The translations under genes were made by a program, and so were the position numbers. Of a DNA stretch of 64,000 bases, positions 10,811-21,690 are shown one piece after another. This DNA is from Alentia gelatinosa (Eukaryota; Annelida; Polychaeta; Phyllodocida; Polynoidae), in contig OX465580.1 in the NCBI GenBank assembly GCA_950022655.1, forward strand, positions 45,568,028-45,632,027, given 5' to 3'. Each line of letters begins with the position of its first letter. The first letter of the stretch is position 1. A model generated the notes under the pieces. It saw only the letters and a program-made list of their open reading frames with translations, was not told the DNA's origin and searched no databases.

Positions 10811-12489
10811 CCGGAATTACCAGATTATGGAGAGAAAAAATCACTGGCCTGCCTCCCGTGCTAAACCCAAAGATTCCTATAATCTCAATGATGCCACCTA
10901 GCGGGAATAATGTATGTCAGTGGATTCTCAAGGCTCTAAGCCTAGTTCGTTAAGAATTCCTCTCCCATAGAGCGTAGTGAGAATCTTGTACAGGATACCA
11001 ATTAAAGAGTGTGAGAGGGGTGCACCAGGTACACATAAGAGTAACGCAATCGAGCGAAACACGCAGTATCTAGAGTACGGTGTCAACATTGCTATGGAGC
11101 CATTCTCTGATTTTTAAAATTGGTTTCTCTATATCTCATCATAATATTGAACCCCCTTGAAACCCTGAAAATCCATCATATATGTATTGAAAAAAGGGTT
11201 TGAAAAAAACAACGAAAGGATGCCATGAGGCATCCTCTAGCCATAAAAGGGATAATTATTAAAGATCCCCCTTCCAGATCAGATCAGACAGTCGGATATG
11301 AGCAGACTTTCTAGACCTGTATGGTGTCGTCGGAAAGGAAGGGTCAAGGAAAACGGCTCGTCCAACAGAGTCTACATGGCGACATGGCCAGAAACTAAAA
11401 CCTTTATATATTCTGGTCAAGACAGTAAGCCTAAAAGACCAAGATCTTAAATATGTTTCCCTACGAAGGCATGCGAGATCAATCTTCCCCGCCAACTACA
11501 CTCTCTCCGGTAGAGTTGACAGACGGAAGGACTTGTCTGGCTTGGAAGGTCATGTACTCGTCTTATCGCTGTTGTATTCGCCTATTGCACTACAGAGTAA
11601 CGTTCGAGCCCGTTAGGATCAGGTCAATTTCACGCACACTCTACTACCACACTCTAGACACCAGACTGTTTCATGTGTGACTCCATCAGGCTTTTGACTG
11701 GGTCCCGTGATGTATTGGGCTGTCAGCTATCGTATAACTTTAGAGACGCCTCCCTAGGGCAGACGGCATTTATTCACATAATGACCGTCTCTACAGTAAT
11801 ACTACAAGCCTGAGACTTGGTCTAGTAGCAGTGGTCGGCTTTGAGGGATTGCCTGTGATTACTCAGGGGTTGTCGGTAATATCGCAGATCCCTGATCTTT
11901 TTTCTGTTTCTCTTCTTCTGTCTGACAGCACTCTGTAAATCACCTTCTGTTCCCTTTGCTATTTCAGTTATCTAGATTAGAACAGTTCATACATTGATGA
12001 TGTGTATTTGCGCAGACAGGTTTGATTGAAACGGACCTGCATAGTTTAAACGTTATCAAAAATGAGTGATGCCTGAAAGTATATATCACTAAATAATTTC
12101 TGATAGTTCGGACTTCTGGGCTAACACAAAAGAAGATTAACCAAATGTCAAATAATCAATTAAATAACCTTTATTTCTTTTAGAGCAACATCTCACCTGT
12201 ATGTAGATACCAATTATACTGACTTTCTCCAAGCGGTTCAGTTTTTATACTTGTTACAGTAAAAGTTGATTTTGGAACATGCTGTCGCTGGAAATACTGT
12301 CTAGTGCCTTCTTTTCAATGATAGAATTAATATTGAACTTTAGCGTACTAAATTTCGTTGAGTTGCTGTAAATATTACATGTCTATGATATGAAAAACAT
12401 TTACTTACATTTCAGAAAAATTGAATTTAAGCATCACAAAATAAATAACATTTTTTAAATTAGTCTACACTACCCATAACCTGTATAAT
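10811..12489. other. No recognisable gene
   Basis: About 1.7 kb without a frame I can assign. Frames at 11259-11495 (minus) and 11453-11680 (plus) overlap on opposite strands, have no motif and look like chance. The last few hundred bases are strongly AT-rich and lead into the Penelope-like fragment. Confidence 0.5.
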
Positions 12490-13326
12490 TTGGAAAATAA
12501 GCACTTCTACACAAAGCTATACATCCCTACTGAACAAGGATACATATATCAGAAGTACCTAAAGATACACAGTACAGCGATGGGCACAACAGTGGCCCCT
12601 ACCTACGCCAATCTATCTATGACAACATTAGAAGAAAATAAGGAAAGAGACTTAGAATTGAAGCCGAGGGTATGGAAAAGCTTCATAGATGACATATTCA
12701 CCATATTTAGATGTTCGTAAGATGAGCTAAAAACAGTATTTACAAGAAATAAATGAATATCACCCAACAATTAAGTTCACTCATGAAATCAGTAAAAGTG
12801 AAATAAACTACTTGGACACAAAGGTGTACACTGACAACATGTGAAAATTATAAACAAAAGGACGCTGATCTATACCTACATCATACATCATAACACCCAA
12901 ACACCAGAGAGATTCAATTTGACACTCATTAGCCATACGCTACAGGATGATTTGTAGCGAAATACATAAATTTCAACACATGAGCAACAACTTGCTGTCT
13001 AAACTTACCTTATGGGGACACCCACACAAGCGACTAAATGTAGAAATCGCTAAGGATCGCGATACTGACAGCCAAAGCCTACTCAAACGACTCACCAAGG
13101 TGAAGCCTAAACAGATATTCCCTTCCATCTTTCAGTTTAACCCGTATAAGTTGCATGAAATGATAAAAAGTGCTTCAACACTACTACAAGAGAGAGAAGA
13201 CATGTCTTTGGTCTGCGAACATTCAATAATAATCACCTACCGCAGAGCACGAAACCTAAGAGACCTAATAACCAGCTCTCTGTCCCCCAAGCCACCCTCT
13301 CGAAACCGAAGTTATCCATGCTGAAA
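12490..13326 (+). pseudogene. Penelope-like element reverse transcriptase fragment
   Basis: The first frame has STAMGTTVAPTYANL followed by WKSFIDDIFTIF, the RT palm with the catalytic Asp pair in the Penelope-like style (A/G-MG-S/T-x-x-AP-x-YANL and DDIF). After several stops, frame 12947-13324 reads CSEIHKFQHMSNNLLSKL and, near its end, YRRARNLRDLITSSL, the conserved C-terminal linker of Penelope RT before the GIY-YIG endonuclease. The N-terminal third of RT is missing. The element would be copied at telomeres or at nicked sites. This copy is dead, with four or more stops between 12718 and 12950. Confidence 0.8.
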
Positions 13327-13440
13327 GGATAAATCTGAAAAAGATACATTAATAGCAAATCATTCAAATTATGAGGCACCATCACATGTGCCACCTGAAG
13401 TATAGTTTACAGAATCCAATATCGAGCATGTAATATTAGG

Positions 13441-13583
13441 AAACGTCCTTACTGTGGGCGAAACTTTTATTGTTCGTTGTCATTTTTGGTTTTTCGTACG
13501 GCCTGACGCCATAGGCGTCAGGCCGTATGAAAAACCAAAAATGACCGAGAACAATAAAGGTTTTGCCCACAGTCAGGATGTTT
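13441..13583. mobile_element. Palindromic MITE-like element
   Basis: This is a nearly perfect 143-bp palindrome centred at 13511 on GCCTGACGCC/AGGCGTCAGGC. Each arm of about 70 bases runs outward through GGTTTTTCGTACGG, TTATTGTTC and ACTGTGGGC to AAACRTCC, with only a few mismatches. It lies between the RT and endonuclease remnants of the Penelope-like element, so it inserted into that element. It has no coding capacity and must depend on a transposase encoded elsewhere, or it arose by copying errors. Confidence 0.8.
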
Positions 13584-13726
13584 GCTTATTATTATATACC
13601 TTAAGATAATTAAAAACTCCCTTTTAATGACTTATAAAGTCACAGTCACAGCGGGCACGAACATTATTATTACTGCACCCCTAGCAGCGGGCAGTATTTA
13701 ATAGACATTCGGACACAGGTATATAA

Positions 13727-13828
13727 TAAAAATGCTCTACATCATCGAGACAGGACGTACCCTACAGGAATACATAAAAGAACATTTATGCAGCCTACAC
13801 ACTAGAGTCAAAAACTCTCTCTCATGAC
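13727..13828 (+). pseudogene. Penelope-like GIY-YIG endonuclease remnant
   Basis: A short frame reads MLYIIETGRTLQEYIKEHL then CSLHTRVKNSLS. The pattern (Y-I-x-ETGR-x-L-x-x-R-x-x-EHL) is the second half of the GIY-YIG nuclease that follows RT in Penelope-like elements, with the usual Arg replaced by Tyr. Its position some 400 bases after the RT linker, with the palindrome in between, agrees with this. The GIY half is not visible. Confidence 0.6.
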
Positions 13829-14390
13829 ATGCAGATTCACCAATACAGCCAACACAAATAACGCCCAAATCCGCCTATAAGGAGCCTGGGCCTTGTTTCT
13901 TAGTCACGATTTCCTCTTTGTTAGACATCTTACAGCTGTCAGTGTACTATAGATAAGACATCTTTGGGGATCGGCCAACGATTGTCCCTCAAGGGCACTT
14001 AGGCTGCAGCCAGGTGTACTATAGATAAGACATCTTTAGGGTCACATGATTCCAAATGTCTTCCAAAGTGTCTTAGACCTAAGATATTTATGGACATGTC
14101 GTACAGAATGGGCAACTTCATTTCCCGTGAGAATTAAGCAATGAAATTTTAAGACAAGTAAGGGACCCATATAACCTATAATCGTACCAAATATGAAGAA
14201 GATCGGTCAAACGATTTTGACGTTATTCGTGTTTGAATTTCGTCTTAGCAATTGTCTGCTCTGGTGGCCAGTGTCTATCAGAGAGCATCAGAGCACACCT
14301 CGCTAATTTATGCGGCGACCTAGACATTGTCTCCAGGGTAATTCAATTCACTTAGTACATTATAGCACTTTAGACTTTAGACTCTACATT

Positions 14391-14429
14391 ACACCTGATG
14401 AAGGCCAAACCATAAAGGCCAAAACATTG
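14391..14429 (+). ncRNA. Hammerhead-core-like motif
   Basis: The sequence CTGATGAAGGCC is followed after a short loop by GGCCAAAAC. This has the layout of a hammerhead ribozyme core (CUGAUGA, helix II, GAAA), with GGCC pairing GGCC and the G of GAAA changed to A. Such motifs are known in Penelope-like element terminal repeats. Flanking helices I and III are not convincing, and the G-to-A change would abolish cleavage. It is at best a remnant. Confidence 0.3.
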
Positions 14430-14533
14430 TGTCTTTTTCAAACTACAAAACTAATGTAAACAAAAGTATTAATAAACATATCTAGAAATGGTTTGTTGGG
14501 TATGTGACATTTTCAAATTGAATTAAAAAAAAA

Positions 14534-14621
14534 AATTAGACATAGACAGGTATCGAACCCCCAATCATCAGATTCTGAGGCAGGTGCTCTAACCACTTCA
14601 CCACAAATATTCCACTCCTAG
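14534..14621 (-). repeat. tRNA-derived sequence (SINE head or tRNA pseudogene)
   Basis: On the minus strand this reads GTGGTGAAGTGGTTAGAGCA, like an RNA polymerase III A box and D arm, then CCTGCCTCAGAATCTGATG. The B-box-like GGGTTCGATACC follows, and then a run of T that would end polymerase III transcripts. The anticodon and acceptor stems do not pair well, so this is not a working tRNA. It is probably the promoter head of a SINE. Confidence 0.6.
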
Positions 14622-15298
14622 GTATAAGCTACCCTGAAGCTGGTACTGGGCAGTCTTTGCAGTATAGAACCTGAGACAGTTCTATACTTGTCTTAGACAA
14701 GGACATTTTTAGCGGCGATCGAACGTGCCACGCTGAGACACTGTCTATAGTACACCCGCCATTTTGTGTCTTGCAAATTGTCTTCCAATCGCAGAGATGT
14801 CTCAGGGAATCCTTGGCCGATTATGTCGTGACTGAAAAACAGGGCCCTGGATTCGTGTCGGACAAGCATTGCTTCTGTGGGGATGCAAGATGCGTACATA
14901 CAGTAAAACCCCGCTTCCGGGACACCCAAGAAGATGTCTAACAGCTGTCTGCGTGGCTAAATCAGTGTCACTATACTTAGTCCCAACTGTATACTGGTTT
15001 AGGAATAACACTCTGGGCCTAAAGCCACCCTAGTTGGTTACTCATGGCCTTCGGTCAGGGTTGGTCATTGCCCCCCCCTGGTGTACCCCTCTCAAGTGCA
15101 CCGCGAGCACCCCTCCTGCCCGCTAGCGGCTATCACAACAACCACGCACTGATGTGCACCCCCTCGGCCCTCGCATCCTCCTCACTTCTGCTCGACCTTC
15201 CATACCCTCCACACATACTCCTTTTTCGTCTTTTGGCCACACCATGTGCTCGCAGCCTTTGTCCCCCACGGGTACAAGGCCGGCATCTTGTCACCACC

Positions 15299-16418
15299 AT
15301 AGTGAGGAAAAAAGAGAAAGAGGAAAGCAGAGATGGCGCCCACAACAATGGTCCGAGCACCTCAAAAGCACCCAATACGGACACCGCATCAGAGGCCATG
15401 CTGCAGGACGGTAATGCTCAGGTGGACTCTGTATCCGAGCGAGGAAGCACGGTTCGGACCTCCAGGATCATCGTCCTCGAGTCCGGGTTAGGGAGCTTAA
15501 AGGACAACGTAGATCGCATCGATAAAAAGATGGACGTGGTCCTAGAAGCGATACTCCGCATGTCACGCCAATGGTTGCCGGACCATAGTTCCCGGGCAGC
15601 CCAGGAGGACCCCCCCATGGTCAGGTCGGCCATGTGCGACTGGACAAGGGACTAGGCCCAGGATCAGGCCTGCTTACTACCACCACCACGCCAGCTGCGA
15701 GACCGCTATGCAAGCGAGGGCTACATTCAGAGGGAGATGGACCGTGAGGCCATTCGACACAACCGCAAGGCCAGTAAGCTGGCATCTGATCTTAATATTA
15801 CATCTCTGGATAGAGAAGGTGTGTATACCCTCGCGCAAAAGCTCGAGGTCAGGAGCACGCTCGGACCGTTGGAGTATATCAGTGCCTTTCTGGGGATGAT
15901 GCAGGACCACCATGCCATGACCCCTGAAGACAGGGACGATCTCTACCGACACCTACACCAAGTCTCGGTGGACGCACAGAGCCGGCCGTGGGCCGCCGTC
16001 AGAGGTGGTCAAATCACGTATTTGACCAAGTGGAGGTGGCCGCCTCTACTGGAGTGATCGCGGCCGTATCCAGGATGAACGGGTTCAGCTCACCATGACT
16101 GCCACGACCAATGCTCAAGGTGGACAAGATGGTGGCAAGGGAAGTGGCAGGAAGGTGCCTTGCCGAGCTTTTAACTCGGAAAGCAGATGTCGGCAGCATA
16201 ACGGTCACTGGGATGGGGGGGTCAAATGGCTCCATGTGTGTTCGTTTTGCGACTCAGTCGGCAGGATGTGCACGCATTTGTTACATGCATGTAACAGGAA
16301 GCTGAGCTACGGCGTGGGGTACGACAGCACTCAATCCACGCCGACCCCTGCACCTCGCAGGACACCCCAGGCTGGACACACGCTGTGGCCCACCGAGCTT
16401 CCACCCACACAGGGTTAA
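15299..16418 (+). pseudogene. DIRS-like gag, first copy
   Basis: The frame from about 15299 is basic (VRKKEKEESRDGA), then has a heptad-like coiled coil (LKDNVDRIDKKMDVVLEAIL). It is interrupted by TAG at 15653 and continues in frame through 15737-16057 (YISAFLGMMQDHH region). After a frameshift the Cys/His tail CRAFNSESRCRQH and LHVCSFC is in 16095-16418. The style matches DIRS gag zinc-binding tails. The upstream frame 15044-15298 is proline-rich and probably leader, not gag. Confidence 0.6.
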
Positions 16419-16866
16419 AAAACGGGTAGGACGCGCCCTGTGAGGTGCGATGATGCACCCCAACGGCCCTTGCACGTGCACCCAGTGACCAGGATGCGTG
16501 CAGTGCACGTGATGACATAGACCACATGACCATGCGCATCCCGGAGAGGCAAGTGGCTCATCACAACAATAACAAAGCAGAGATGGACACACCCACCACA
16601 TAGGATCACAGGCTAGTACCAAGCCTGCCGGCCAGGAGTGTTAGTGTTACCGCGCCCCGACTTCTCTCCACTGTCCAGGTAGGAAATAACACTCCCCCTT
16701 TTTACATGATTAAAGAAATCTGTGAGACTGGGAAAGTCAAGCACAAAGTCCGCACGGACCCTGCGGCCTTCACCGACCACCGGAGGGCCCACTGGCCCAA
16801 CTTCAGTGCACCCTGCACCCCGGGCCATGCACACATATACCAGCTGGTAAAGGGTACTGGTCTCCC
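15405..16866 (+). repeat. 1,462-bp tandem duplication, copy 1
   Basis: Copy 1 of a direct duplication inside the DIRS-like element. It begins AGGACGGTAATGCTCAG and ends at GGTACTGGTCTCCC. It differs from copy 2 at about seven single bases that I can find, so the copies are about 99.5% identical. Confidence 0.95.
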
Positions 16867-18328
16867 AGGACGGTAATGCTCAGTTGGACTCTGTATCCGA
16901 GCGAGGAAGCACGGTTCGGACCTCCAGGATCATCGCCCTCGAGTCCGGGTTAGGGAACTTAAAGGACAACGTAGATCGCATCGATAAAAAGATGGACGTG
17001 GTCCTAGAAGCGATACTCCGCATGTCACGCCAATGGTTGCCGGACCATAGTTCCCGGGCAGCCCAGGAGGACCCCCCCATGGTCAGGTCGGCCATGTGCG
17101 ACTGGACAAGGGACTAGGCCCAGGATCAGGCCTGCTTACTACCACCACCACGCCAGCTGCGAGACCGCTATGCAAGCGAGGGCTACATTCAGAGGGAGAT
17201 GGACCGTGAGGCCATTCGACACAACCGCAAGGCCAGTAAGCTGGCATCTGATCTTAATATTACATCTCTGGATAGAGAAGGTGTGTATACCCTCGCGCAA
17301 AAGCTCGAGGTCAGGAGCACGCTCGGACCGTTGGAGTATATCAGTGCCTTTCTGGGGATGATGCAGGACCACCATGCCATGACCCCTGAAGACAGGGACG
17401 ATCTCTACCGACACCTACACCAAGTCTCGGTGGACGCACAGAGCCGGCCGTGGGCCGCCGTCAGAGGTGGTCAAATCACGTATTTGACCAAGTGGAGGTG
17501 GCCGCCTCTACTGGAGTGATCGCGGCCGTATCCAGGATGAACGGGTTCAGCTCACCATGACCGCCACGACCAATGCTCAAGGTGGACAAGATGGTGGCAA
17601 GGGAAGTGGCAGGAAGGTGCCTTGCCGAGCTTTTAACTCGGAAAGCAGATGTCGGCAGCATAACGGTCACTGGGATGGGGGGGTCAAATGGCTCCATGTG
17701 TGTTCGTTTTGCGACTCAGTCGGCAGGATGTGCACGCATTTGTTACATGCATGTAACAGGAAGCTGAGCTACGGCGTGGGGTACGACAGCACTCAATCCA
17801 CGCCGACCCCTGCACCTCGCAGGACACCCCAGGCTGGACACACGCTGTGGCCCACCGAGCTTCCACCCACACAGGGTTAAAAAACGGGCAGGACGCGCCC
17901 TGTGAGGTGCGATGATGCACCCCAACGGCCCTTGCACGTGCACCCAGTGACCAGGATGCGTGCAGTGCACGTGATGACATAGACCACATGACCATGCGCA
18001 TCCCGGAGAGGCAAGTGGCTCATCACAACAATAACAAAGCAGAGATGGACACACCCACCACATAGGATCACAGGCTCGTACCAAGCCTGCCGGCCAGGAG
18101 TGTTAGTGTTACCGCGCCCCGACTTCTCTCCACTGTCCAGGTAGGAAATAACACTCCCCCTTTTTACATGATTAAAGAAATCTGTGAGACTGGGAAAGTC
18201 AAGCACAAAGTCCGCACGGACCCTGCGGCCTTCACCGACCACCGGAGGGCCCACTGGCCCAACTTCAGTGCACCCTACACCCCGGGCCATGCACACATAT
18301 ACCAGCTGGTAAAGGGTACTGGTCTCCC
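16867..18328 (+). repeat. 1,462-bp tandem duplication, copy 2
   Basis: Copy 2 follows with no spacer. At the junction GGTCTCCCA meets AGGACGG; the two parent sites share only CA, so the duplication has about 2 bp of microhomology. It then continues into unique RT sequence at 18329. Confidence 0.95.
16884..17880 (+). pseudogene. DIRS-like gag, second copy
   Basis: This repeats the first gag from VDSVSERGSTVRTSRII onward, with the same TAG (17115-17117) and the same frameshift before the Cys/His tail (17557-17880). Both breaks are shared by the copies, so gag was already broken when the duplication formed, or the breaks are tolerated by readthrough and frameshifting. The N-terminal basic segment is absent from this copy. 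Confidence 0.6.
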
Positions 18329-19412
18329 AAAGGCCCCCGGGGCCCGCATCGAAGTGCCTTCAGATCTGAACCTGCCGGCCTGGGAATGGTATCTCGCTCG
18401 GATGCTGCACACGGAGGAATTACTCGGCTTCGTCAGGTACGGGTTCCCTCTGGGATACCTGGGTCCCATCAGTGATACCCGGGATACCCCCAACCATCCT
18501 AGTGCCATGGGATACCCAGCTCAGATCAATAAATTCATCAACAAGGAACCGACCCACTCCAACATCCTGGGACCGATCAACCACGCCCCCTTCTCCCCGT
18601 GGTGTCACGTGTCGCCCCTCATGTCACGTGAAAAGAGAGGCACCTCTGACCGTAGAGTGATTACCGATATGACATTCCCACGTGACAAGAGCGTGAATGC
18701 TTACATCATTAAGAACTCTGTCTACAGTCAGGAGAGGGAGCACCGCCTGCCGACGGTCGATGGTTTCATCGGTCGTGTCGTGGCCTCAGCTCTACATGTC
18801 AAGTATTGATATCTCCAGGGCATACAAGAACTTCTGCTGCGACCCCCTGGACTGGCCATTGCTGTGCTTCAAATGGGAGGCCGGGTACTATTGTGATACG
18901 GCCATGCCGTTTGGTGCCCGCGCCTCCTCTTACCACATGCCGTGCATTGCCGAGACCATTGTGGAAATCCTCAGGGATAAGGGGGTCGATGCGGCAATGT
19001 ACCTGGATGATCTCATTATCCTCTCCCCGGACCGGGAAATGGCGGCCTCGGATTGTGTCACCGCCCGCAAGCTTTTCAAAGAGCTGGGCCTGCCAGAGAC
19101 GTCGGACAAGGCACAGCCCCCTTCACAAGTGGTCACATGGCTTGGTATCTAGATAGACGCACCAAGGATGACCCTCTCAATACCCCTGGACAAGCTACGT
19201 GACGTGAGGGAACACATGAAGGCCGTGTCATGTAAACAGTCCCTCTCCAAGAGACAACTCCAGTCAGTCCTCGGTAAGGTCCTCCATGTTTCTAAGTGTG
19301 TACGGCCGGCCCGCCCGTTCATCAGCAAACTGCTGGAGCCCTTACAGGGGATGACTGGGTATTACATCAACATATTGTCTGAAATGCGGCAGGATCTCAA
19401 CGAGGGACTAGG
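18168..19412 (+). pseudogene. DIRS-like reverse transcriptase
   Basis: Frame 18168-18809 has SDRRVITDMTFPRDKSVNAY, the RT fingers motif, preceded by PWCHVSPLM. After a +1 frameshift near 18780, frame 18697-19152 continues with SIDISRAYKNFCCDP (first catalytic Asp), MPFGARASSYHM and the YLDD box at 19000-19011. A TAG follows WLGI at about 19150, and the thumb continues in the same frame (KQSLSKRQLQSVLGKVLHVS) to about 19410. The RT would copy element RNA. The motif set places it with DIRS/Ngaro RTs and not with Gypsy or LINE RTs. Confidence 0.85.
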
Positions 19413-19620
19413 GTGGAGGTGTTCTGTGACAATATGGGGAATGTGCAGGCACTCACCTCTGGATGTGCCCGCAACCCCGTCCTCGCCGAGTGTGCATGGC
19501 AGGCCTGGATGATACAAGCCAAATTCCAGGTGGAATTCCTTTACACCCACGTCCCCGGGGTCCTCAACACGGTGGCCGACGCCCTCAGTCACGCCCACCT
19601 GACCTCGAGGGAGTACGATA
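19413..19620 (+). pseudogene. RNase H C-terminal remnant
   Basis: This frame reads EVFCDNMGNVQALTSG and then HVPGVLNTVADALSHAHL, the last two catalytic blocks of the DIRS-type RNase H. The first block (the Asp of the DAS motif) and the Glu block, normally 70-80 residues further upstream, are missing. The RT thumb runs straight into this frame, so an internal deletion of a few hundred bases near 19410 is likely. Confidence 0.75.
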
Positions 19621-19767
19621 AAGCTGTCCATTTCATGAATTTCCACTCACTCGTAGAGACGATACCATGTACTCATGCCTCCTTTGTGCCTGTCCTCAGT
19701 CTCTCCTGCAGATCCGGCGCTATGTTATCTCCAGACGAGGGCATCTGTGCGGTAGTTAGAGGCTCGT

Positions 19768-20657
19768 GCTCCAGGCACGGTCGCGAACCAGCGCAGTGCC
19801 TTCTCAACCTACCTGGCATTCTGCAGGAAAATGGACTCAGACCCACAGGCCCCTACGGTCAGCTTCATCACGGCGTACCTTCAGTAAGTCGCGAGCCACG
19901 CCCCCTCGCTGGCGACAGTTGCAAACAACCTGTTGCACCTGCACCTCTCGGGTGGCGACATAGGCCCGACCGAGGACTTCAGAGTGAGACGTGCGATAGA
20001 GGGGATGAATCGAAACAAGGAATACATCCCAAATGTCAAGCCTTCGGTCCCCATGGACGTCGTCAGAGCAGTCCTCGGGGCCCTGTCGTCATCACCGCTC
20101 CAACTGTCCCTGAGGGCCGCCGTCCTGACCATCTACTATGCGGCCCTGCAACAAAGCAAGGTCGCACCGCCGTCGGCCCGCGCCTACGACCCGGCGCGAC
20201 ACCTTTCACGTTGGGACGTGACGATCACACCGACTCATGTGAACGTGACCATCAAGGCGCCCAAAAACCTACAGCACGTGGGTGAGTACAAGGCAGTCAC
20301 GCTGCAAGCCGCCCCCGATACGAGATTCTGGCCAGTACAAGGACATGATCAACGCCGCCCCTACTGCTCGGCCCGAGGAGCCGTTGCTCATGCTGGAGGA
20401 CCAGAGCCTGGTAACTACGTGGATTTTGGTGAAAAAATAGGATAACCTCATCCACGCCACAGGCCAGCCCCCCGAGAACCTATACCCTTCATAGCCTGAG
20501 AAAAGCGGCGGCTACTCAGGCGTTCCAAGTGGGCCTGCCTGAACTGTCCATCCAAAAGTATTGGGGGTGGCGTTCAAATGCACACCGTGCATACATCTCA
20601 GACAAAAATGCACAGGCAGTGAACCTGTCCCTCATTTACTCCTTCAACCAACCATAA
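19768..20657 (+). pseudogene. DIRS-like tyrosine recombinase, catalytic Arg changed
   Basis: The SAM-like domain starts about 19770 (VANQRSAFSTYLAFC) and has a TAA near 19886 after FITAYLQ. It continues (SLATVANNLLHLHLSGGD) into frame 19933-20445. At the place of the first catalytic Arg the sequence reads YYAALQQSKVAPPSARAYDP; relatives have RQS, so the Arg is probably replaced by Gln. After a frameshift the C-terminus has YTLHSLRKAAATQAF (H-X2-R) and WGWRSNAHRAYIS, with the likely Tyr nucleophile in RAYI, and ends SFNQP at 20657. A recombinase lacking this Arg should not cut DNA. Confidence 0.8.
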
Positions 20658-21690
20658 TGGTGTCACACCACCATTATATCTACTTTTATATTTAAACCGC
20701 CCACCCACCCTTCATACTATGGCCTCTTGGCTATTTTATACTTTATACAATGTATAACCATATATACTCATACCATTGTATTACATAACTATATATCATT
20801 ATAATAATTGACATCAATTCTATTGTCAATTTACATTGTATACTTATTACCATACTAGATATCAATAATGTTATTATCCATATCTTGTCCAGTAAGGTCG
20901 AAATATAATTTCATTTGATATTAAATTCAATAAAATTTTATTTGCCCACTCCCTCTTTCTCTCCTTTCATCCAGGTATGGGGTAATGACAGCCTTACCTT
21001 AATAACCCTCACTCCCTCCACTCCCCCAACCACTCCCTATCTACTTTACTGACCAGCTAGCTAGACTCAAGAGCCTGTTAGTTCTGGCTCACTGCTCTCC
21101 TACCAATGTACAATGTATGTACATTTCAATTCTGATGGGACAGACCTCACTGTATAGCATTGGAACTTCCATATTGGAAGTCATTATATGCTAATTATAT
21201 TTTTATATGGGACAGATAACCAAACACAGACCCAGTAAGGAGGTAAGGGGTCAGTGGAAGGGTAGGCATTAGACTCAAGTCTATCTCAGCCCTGTAACTC
21301 CATATTAGCACCTCCCTTACCTCCCCCCCCCCCCCCCCCACATTCTTTACCTTCCTCCACTGACCAGGTTATTGAACCTGTCATACGCAGAGCCATATAG
21401 AATTTGATTAAGAACTGTTGTCAATGCATTAGGATACACTGATTTTAATGCCAGAAATTAGTTTAATTGAGTAATCAGTTTACATTTGTTTGAACATATA
21501 GATTTATATATCTTGATTAATATTCCTATTAATGATACTGGAGAACAACTATTAAATTGATTCTTTAGGTTTATTGAAACATTAGTGATACTTGATTCTT
21601 GATCAAATTCAGATGGCTCAAATATATAATTTCCTATGATAATCTTTTACTTTTAGAAGTGATTCGGGTGTACCATGCTCTTCAATTATA
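20658..21690. other. AT-rich tail and C-tract, no gene
   Basis: AT-rich sequence follows the DIRS-like coding region, starting with a small hairpin (ATAATGGTG...CACCACCATTAT at 20655-20678). A run of about 17 C lies at 21326-21343. It may include the 3' non-coding part and terminal repeat of the DIRS-like element, but I cannot match it to the left side. Confidence 0.45.

Larger units (their letters stand above)
13885..14850. mobile_element. Non-coding inverted-repeat element with iterated AGACA/TGTCT
   Basis: The left end CCTGGGCCTTGTTTCTTAGT and the right end, read in reverse complement CCAGGGCCCTGTTTTTCAGT, form an imperfect 26-bp terminal inverted repeat. A second inner pair, GTGTACTATAGATAAGACAT at 13939 and 14013 and its inverted relative near 14740, adds to the symmetry. 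The word AGACA or its complement occurs well over ten times on both strands, and similar words continue to about 14970. No protein frame is present. I read it as a non-autonomous DNA transposon; no target duplication was confirmed. Confidence 0.55.
15044..20657 (+). mobile_element. DIRS-like tyrosine-recombinase retrotransposon with internal duplication
   Basis: This is a GC-richer block with gag, RT, RNase H remnant and tyrosine recombinase in the order used by DIRS-group elements. It is a different family from the Ngaro element at 5593. I found no clear split or inverted terminal repeats, so the ends given are those of the coding part. A 1,462-bp tandem duplication covers most of gag and the region upstream of RT. 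The element carries stops, three or more frameshifts, a deletion inside RNase H and a changed recombinase Arg, so it is inactive. Its base composition stands out sharply from the AT-rich DNA on both sides. Confidence 0.8.

Noticed and set aside
14534..14621. Functional tRNA gene
   Set aside because: A- and B-box-like sequences are present, but acceptor and anticodon stems do not pair.
16222..18296. Long minus-strand frames in the DIRS-like element (105-139 residues)
   Set aside because: They are antisense to gag/RT in GC-rich sequence and duplicated with it; shadows.
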